Assembly: GCA_031423495.1 (NCBI GenBank)
Contig: JANPFP010000264.1
Location: 1 to 64,000, forward strand
DNA: 64,000 bases
Source: JACPYM01 sp031423495
Lineage (GTDB): Bacteria > Acidobacteriota > Blastocatellia > RBC074
Reading direction: 5' to 3'
Part shown: positions 61,601 to 64,000 of the stretch, piece after piece
Position numbering within the stretch: position 1 is the first letter of the stretch
How the letters are laid out: the number at the start of each line of letters is the position of its first letter
Program-made: the position numbers and the translations under genes
The notes under the pieces: model-generated
Told to the model about the DNA's origin: nothing
Databases searched by the model: none
The model's input: only the letters and a program-made list of their open reading frames with translations

Positions 61601-62549
61601 ATCCCAATCAAACGCAGGCGGGGCGAACCGCCTGCTGGCTTTTTTGCAGCTCCCCGACAGAACGTATAGCCCGCCGAACTTGCTCGGCCTGGTTGAGCCG
61701 CTGAGTCAAATTGAACTGGGCGATTTCACCGGCGACGGCCTGACCGATGTCGTGACGCTGTCACAAACGAATTTCAATAACCCCTCGCTGTGGTTGACGC
61801 TTTATTCCAACCAGTGTTTCACCACGCGCGCGCTGGCGTTGGCTTCGGCAGCGAGTTACAGCAATGCGGCTTTCGCGGCGGATGCGATGGTCGCGGCTTT
61901 CGGCACCGGACTGGCGACCGCGACCACGGTCGCCAGCGTAACGCCGCTGCCGTTGGAATTAAGCGGTACGCGCGTGACGGTGACGGATAGCACTTTGGTT
62001 GAACGCGCCGCACGGCTCTATTTCGTTTCGCCGACTCAGGTCAATTTTCTGCTGCCAGCGGGTACGGCGTTGGGTGCGGCGCAAGTCAAAATCAGCAGCG
62101 GCGATAACATTGTCTCAACCCAAATCATACAGATCGCCACGGTCGCGCCGGGCTTGTTCACGACCAATGCCGACGGACGCGGCGTACCGGCAGCGCAAGC
62201 CTTGCGCGTACGTATTGACGGCATTCAGCTTTATGAACCCGTCGCGCAACTTGATCGCCAGACCAATCGCTTCGTGCCGCTGCCGCTCGATTTCGGCCTC
62301 GCTTCTGATCAACTCTTTTTGGTTTTATACGGAACCGGTTGGCGCGGACGCACTTCATTGGCCAACGTCACGGCGCGCGTCGGCGGCGTGAACGTGCCAG
62401 TGTTGTATGCCGGCGCGCAAAACGAATTGGCCGGTCTCGATCAAATCAATCTCAGCTTGCCGCGCGAACTCAAAGGCCGTGGCGAAGTAGACGTGCAACT
62501 GACAGTGGACGGGCAAGCTCTCAACGTCGTACGCATTGCGTTGCGTTGA
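55617..62549 (+). CDS. 2310-residue secreted multidomain adhesin-like protein
   Basis: Residues 8-32 form a signal or anchor. Residues 55-240 are the N-terminal domain usual before SBBP repeats (RLPVWFEANRGQAARDVQFL). SBBP beta-propeller repeats (YSTYLGGEGVDQGYAVTVD) lie at about 258-430 and 760-1030. BNR-type repeats lie between them (about 434-755, TTNGGTSWMRIS). A DUF11-like domain is at about 1033-1150, carboxypeptidase-regulatory at 1158-1235, BACON at 1238-1322, thirteen FG-GAP/VCBS calcium motifs (DFNNDRITD, DWNGDGRSD) at 1325-2060 and the TIGR03437 module at about 2073-2310. It is intact, unlike its neighbour 34 nt upstream. The role in adhesion or surface binding is inferred. Confidence 0.9.
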   Translation: MLKFASVLIRYRLLLMSAFLCLLGVGGWHYGWRYLPTASSQGKVASPIVSAAIRLPVWFEANRGQAARDVQFLARSRNASLALTAQGAKLYVRKAANTNALELKFRRARQQNKLTKLSGSEPLPGRSHYLRGNVPSRWQRDVPQFGRVLYDELYPGIDLAFYGNGQQFEYDLIVAPGADARRIEMEFAGAQHLRLNERGDLVLELPGGAIIQKAPVAYQQTAHGRQSVTARYALDQHQRVRFELGAYDRQQPLVIDPVIEYSTYLGGEGVDQGYAVTVDNDGNAYVAGTSASTSFPGPSPIQATRGGGSDVFVAKLNAIGSALVYATYLGGANDETPTALSVDANGNVIVTGYTGSPDFPLTTNAAQRTSGGGFDAFITKLDASGTALAYSTLWGGNGADLSLSLAVDATGNATFAGWTSSSNLPNLTLSGALVYQSTNRGNNWNASGNGLAGGTVNALAVDPANNNKLIAATDSGVFKTTNGGTSWMRISTLGNVTAIVIDPKNPQVHFLLGPLFTLAVTRDDGATYAGKYFSFFDATANESLCMAIDPANSRNAFVGTRAGLWRTTDGGASWLLALINTQFGTTRPQVWQVVFDPSDSKNVYAATVFNLYKSTDGGASWMPIPIQHPSIPTSVLINALVLDPKNPQTLYAAFNGANGTLFKTTNGGASWQQIANGLTYQVGGQTVPLSITDLAIDPTTPTTLYAAALNGGLFRSTDGGATWSLTRNGLNNQIIRSLAVDSAGAVQAGTLIGNDAFVARISADGTRFTQARLLGGFESDEARALGFDPAGNVVVMGTTFSNNFPTHNPWQAVNRGFSDFQPTSDAFVARLHPTTFELLASTYFGGSFGDQLRAAAIDGNGSVYLLGATVSTDWPVTLNAFQPMKSGGTDMFVTKFNPAEAGLSYSTYLGGSLDDQSNGLAVDASGQAYLTGQTNSTDFPVVNSLQPASTVSNFFGTSRDVIVAKLSANGSALLFSSYLGGGGDEVAVGLALDSKRSIYLTGGTVSSDFPVLAPAQTNRGFSVEGFLTKLTPQADLAVSNAAQHNPVMASQPYSYTATVTNLGTDEAVDARLSTTVPSGLTNVTISSSAGAMTCTAAPNVQCRLGELAMGATATVTIEGTAPATGALEHTVSVSSATVDPVTTNNRATMTATVSVSPSLAGRVTVRGGAPLPDATLMLTGSATATRQSNAAGTYQFTELVRGGTYNVAAQRAGYAIRPVTVNLPNVQTDQTANFTATLCVYNATFSQSAFSATGGNGTLSVTTPDGFCSWQARSNTAWIRLTSTPSGTGVGTVNFTVAATTVPRSGTVTVAGRTYTITQEYAPCATPNFRFAPTLAIPPNATDLLEGDFNNDRITDVALLYPAQTTPVTPAQVVVLLGNGTGGFAAPQTVGLALNTGEFTQALAVGDWNGDGRSDLVVRISTPTTDRVLIALLANAAGGFAAPRRTVLTRATNSGTIRFVAGPLNSDAFQDLAVTDESGLRFILSNGDGTFNELPVPGIGTDNFTVFSVGDFNRDNHADVVVGVFGRVVLFVGDGTGRLRNAAIAQPGSSDMGGMVVADLNRDGILEIVVSTDGQLVVVLNDGTGRLTIGGRYPATPNSRSLAARDFNNDGKLDILAVSAGNGVALYLGGNDNTLQAPAYFAAGGALNSLIVADLDRDNRPDLLLRSVDFSANPPTGLLMVLKNNGLEFQTGRSTVLNNAVADLVAGDFDNDGRQDIATLQAEQSTGSGGDGQPLPQSITVRLANGTTFSEGLKTPLNAQIDLATRDVNRDGRLDLIARDSDSLSFWLGDGKGHFQLATRLNALPPVPIPDNTSTPRVPLPYVIEDFNRDGRDDIVTFNSQRQPVLYLATGSNAFQAARSFAAGSNLSNFRTGDFNGDGNPDLLAFHPLSALCSLNGVDAALLLGDGQGGFAAARRLALPVQPAQMLVEDFNGDGRSDLAVTAGCSLNANLVLLIATPTGGFESTVIGNASTAPLGLVGGDVNNDGRKDFVLVQQSQSNAGGANRLLAFLQLPDRTYSPPNLLGLVEPLSQIELGDFTGDGLTDVVTLSQTNFNNPSLWLTLYSNQCFTTRALALASAASYSNAAFAADAMVAAFGTGLATATTVASVTPLPLELSGTRVTVTDSTLVERAARLYFVSPTQVNFLLPAGTALGAAQVKISSGDNIVSTQIIQIATVAPGLFTTNADGRGVPAAQALRVRIDGIQLYEPVAQLDRQTNRFVPLPLDFGLASDQLFLVLYGTGWRGRTSLANVTARVGGVNVPVLYAGAQNELAGLDQINLSLPRELKGRGEVDVQLTVDGQALNVVRIALR

Positions 62550-62916
62550 ACTCAGCCGCCAGTTCGTAGCTATGGATTTCAAGAAAAACATTTCACGCAA
62601 AGCCGCAAAGTCGCAAAGAAGAAAAGAACTTATGCTTTGTTTTTCTGGTCTTGCTTGGCGTCTTTGCGCCTTCGCGTGAGATTTCTTTTATACCATCCGG
62701 TAAATCCTGAAAATCCTGTGAATCCTGTGCAATTTCGTTTCCGGCTTTCGAGAATGAACCGATCTTGAGTAGCTTGAACAAGCTGTCTCCTTCGTCAACA
62801 ATACTGCCATCCTCCTTACTCACTGACGTACTCACTGATTGACAGACGATTGATAGACGCCACAAAGGCGCGTAAATCCCAACGGTTCGCTACACAAGCA
62901 AGCGAGCAAACTAAGC
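62550..62916. repeat. repeat-rich intergenic region
   Basis: No gene. 62591-62683 is an imperfect inverted repeat with TTTCACGCAAAG-like and CTTTGCGCCTTCGCGTGAG-like arms. 62701-62735 carries AATCCTGT-type 9-nt units like those at 12141 and 22206, but only one arm. The rest, up to the next ATG, shows nothing recognisable. Confidence 0.65.
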
Positions 62917-64000
62917 ATGAGTGAAAACACGGAAACAGTATCGCCCTTTCCGAAAAGCACGCGCCGCCGATGGGCGCGTCGTTTTTTATGGGCAGGACTG
63001 TCTTTGTTGCTGTTGTTGGGGCTGACCGGATTGATCGCATGGCGCTGGTTGAAATCAGATGCATTCAATCAATTCGTCGCTAGTAAGATCGAAGCGGGCG
63101 CGAAAGATTACGGCCTTAAGGTCAAGGTCGGTGGCTTCGGCTGGTCGTGGGATCAGCATCAAGCCAAGTTGCGTGACCTCGTTATCACCAACGAAAAAGG
63201 CCAACCCTTCGCTGACATCAAGTCGGCGCAACTTGACATAGAAATTCTTGAACCTTATAGCCGCCGCGAAGCCGTCTTGCGCAAGCTCACGCTCGACGGC
63301 GTGGCGTTGCATATCGCCATTGACGAACAGGGCAAGACGAATTTTGACGGCTTGCGTCAGCCGCCGAAGAAGGACGAATTTTTCAAAGTTGATTCGTCGC
63401 AACTCGCTATTCAAATCGTTAATAGCAAGCTCAACGTGAACGACGCGCGTACGCGGCTGACGGCGGCATTGCAAGGGTTGAATGCAGAGATCGGTTTTCG
63501 CTCACCTTCGCAGGCAGTTGCATCATCTGCTGTGAACGAGTCGGAGTGGTTGAAGGGCGAAGTGAGTTCGCCAGATTTGAAGTCAGCCAACAGTTCTCTG
63601 ACGGGTCGTTTTGCGCAAGTGAATCTCAAACACGCACACGGAAGGCTTGGCTATGAAGGCCGCGAGTTCGCGCTTGATGAATTGCAAGCCATCGTGAACG
63701 TGAATGCTGACGGCTTACAGGTAATTCATTCAGGCGGACGCTCACAGCTTGGGAGCTTTACTGCACAAGGCAAGTTAGAGGATTGGAAAACGCCTCATTA
63801 TGACTTTGGGACGACATTCAACGGCGAGCTTGGCGAAGTCATGCGTGTGTTTGCACCGTCAGCCGATGCGCGTGGTGGCCTGAATGTGACAGGGCGAATT
63901 ACGGGCACGGCAGCGCAAATGGCTTTTCAAGGCGTAGCGCAAAGCTCTGATTTGGAATTCAGCAATACGCGCTTACGCAACATTACGACGGGCGCGACGA
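62917..64000 (+). CDS. AsmA/TamB-like envelope protein, N-terminal part, runs off the window
   Basis: The frame is open from the ATG at 62917 to the last base (361 codons). A basic N-terminus (STRRRWARR) precedes a single TM anchor at about 24-44 (LWAGLSLLLLLGLTGLIAW). The periplasmic part begins with a pattern typical of AsmA-like and TamB-like proteins: FNQFVASKIEAGAKDYGLKV, LRDLVITNEKGQPFADIKSA and LRKLTLDGVALHIAIDEQGK. Such proteins form long beta-groove bridges for phospholipid transport or act in outer-membrane assembly. The C-terminus is outside the window, so the exact subfamily is open. Confidence 0.8.
   Translation, partial: MSENTETVSPFPKSTRRRWARRFLWAGLSLLLLLGLTGLIAWRWLKSDAFNQFVASKIEAGAKDYGLKVKVGGFGWSWDQHQAKLRDLVITNEKGQPFADIKSAQLDIEILEPYSRREAVLRKLTLDGVALHIAIDEQGKTNFDGLRQPPKKDEFFKVDSSQLAIQIVNSKLNVNDARTRLTAALQGLNAEIGFRSPSQAVASSAVNESEWLKGEVSSPDLKSANSSLTGRFAQVNLKHAHGRLGYEGREFALDELQAIVNVNADGLQVIHSGGRSQLGSFTAQGKLEDWKTPHYDFGTTFNGELGEVMRVFAPSADARGGLNVTGRITGTAAQMAFQGVAQSSDLEFSNTRLRNITTGAT

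Noticed and set aside
62339..62569. Small open frame overlapping the 3' end of the 2310-residue gene
   Set aside because: Out-of-frame shadow with no start signal.

Overview
The window reads as GC-rich chromosomal DNA from an Acidobacteriota bacterium, probably of the Blastocatellia type; this is inferred from gene families, with no marker gene present. The signs are four very large Oar-like TonB-dependent receptors with N-terminal carboxypeptidase-regulatory domains, giant secreted proteins built from BACON, pre-peptidase-like, SBBP and FG-GAP repeats that end in the Solibacter-type TIGR03437 module, a DUF1501 protein, a YncE/phosphoesterase fusion, and dispersed 9-nt tandem repeats. No rRNA, tRNA or CRISPR array was found. 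The first 80 bases are abnormally AT-rich and look like a poor contig end.

Layout. 0.1-9.3 kb: a TonB receptor, a zinc-ribbon membrane protein, a NarL/LiaS-type two-component pair, then an outer-membrane barrel, a DUF2141 protein and a class A beta-lactamase-fold hydrolase. 9.3-13.8 kb: the phosphate uptake operon pstS-pstC-pstA-pstB1-pstB2. 13.8-19.2 kb (minus): FtsX-type permease, two GT4 glycosyltransferases, a membrane protein and a PHP-domain protein. 19.7-26.7 kb: secreted phosphoesterase, TonB receptor, a very acidic small protein, a PhnZ-like phosphonate oxygenase and, convergent to it, a phosphonatase-like HAD hydrolase. 27.3-32.8 kb: TPR protein, TonB receptor and an orphan winged-helix regulator. 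32.9-39.4 kb: small zinc protein, an ornithine-lipid pair (olsA, olsB), and divergently a TonB receptor followed by phoU-phoB. 39.7-47.4 kb: DHH phosphoesterase, transposase relic, M1 aminopeptidase, alpha/beta hydrolase, xisI, an AF2212-type antitoxin-like gene with a retropepsin-like protease, and a DUF1501 protein. 47.5-62.5 kb: two giant BACON/TIGR03437 proteins, the first broken by a stop codon and a frameshift. 62.9 kb to the end: start of an AsmA/TamB-like gene.

How the genes fit together. Roughly 9-39 kb looks like a phosphorus-economy island: high-affinity Pi uptake, extracellular phosphoesterase, phosphonate breakdown, synthesis of a phosphorus-free lipid, and PhoU/PhoB control. I found 8-bp repeats resembling YTTAAYYW at an exact 11-nt period (the spacing of cyanobacterial and Bacillus Pho boxes) upstream of seven transcription units, all on the strand of the presumed target. 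Several have a -10-like hexamer exactly 8 nt after the last repeat. One array precedes no gene but a roughly 140-nt segment ending in an intrinsic terminator, a candidate Pho-regulated small RNA. The two PstB ATPases carry complementary motif losses, which predicts a heterodimer with one consensus and one degenerate ATP site.
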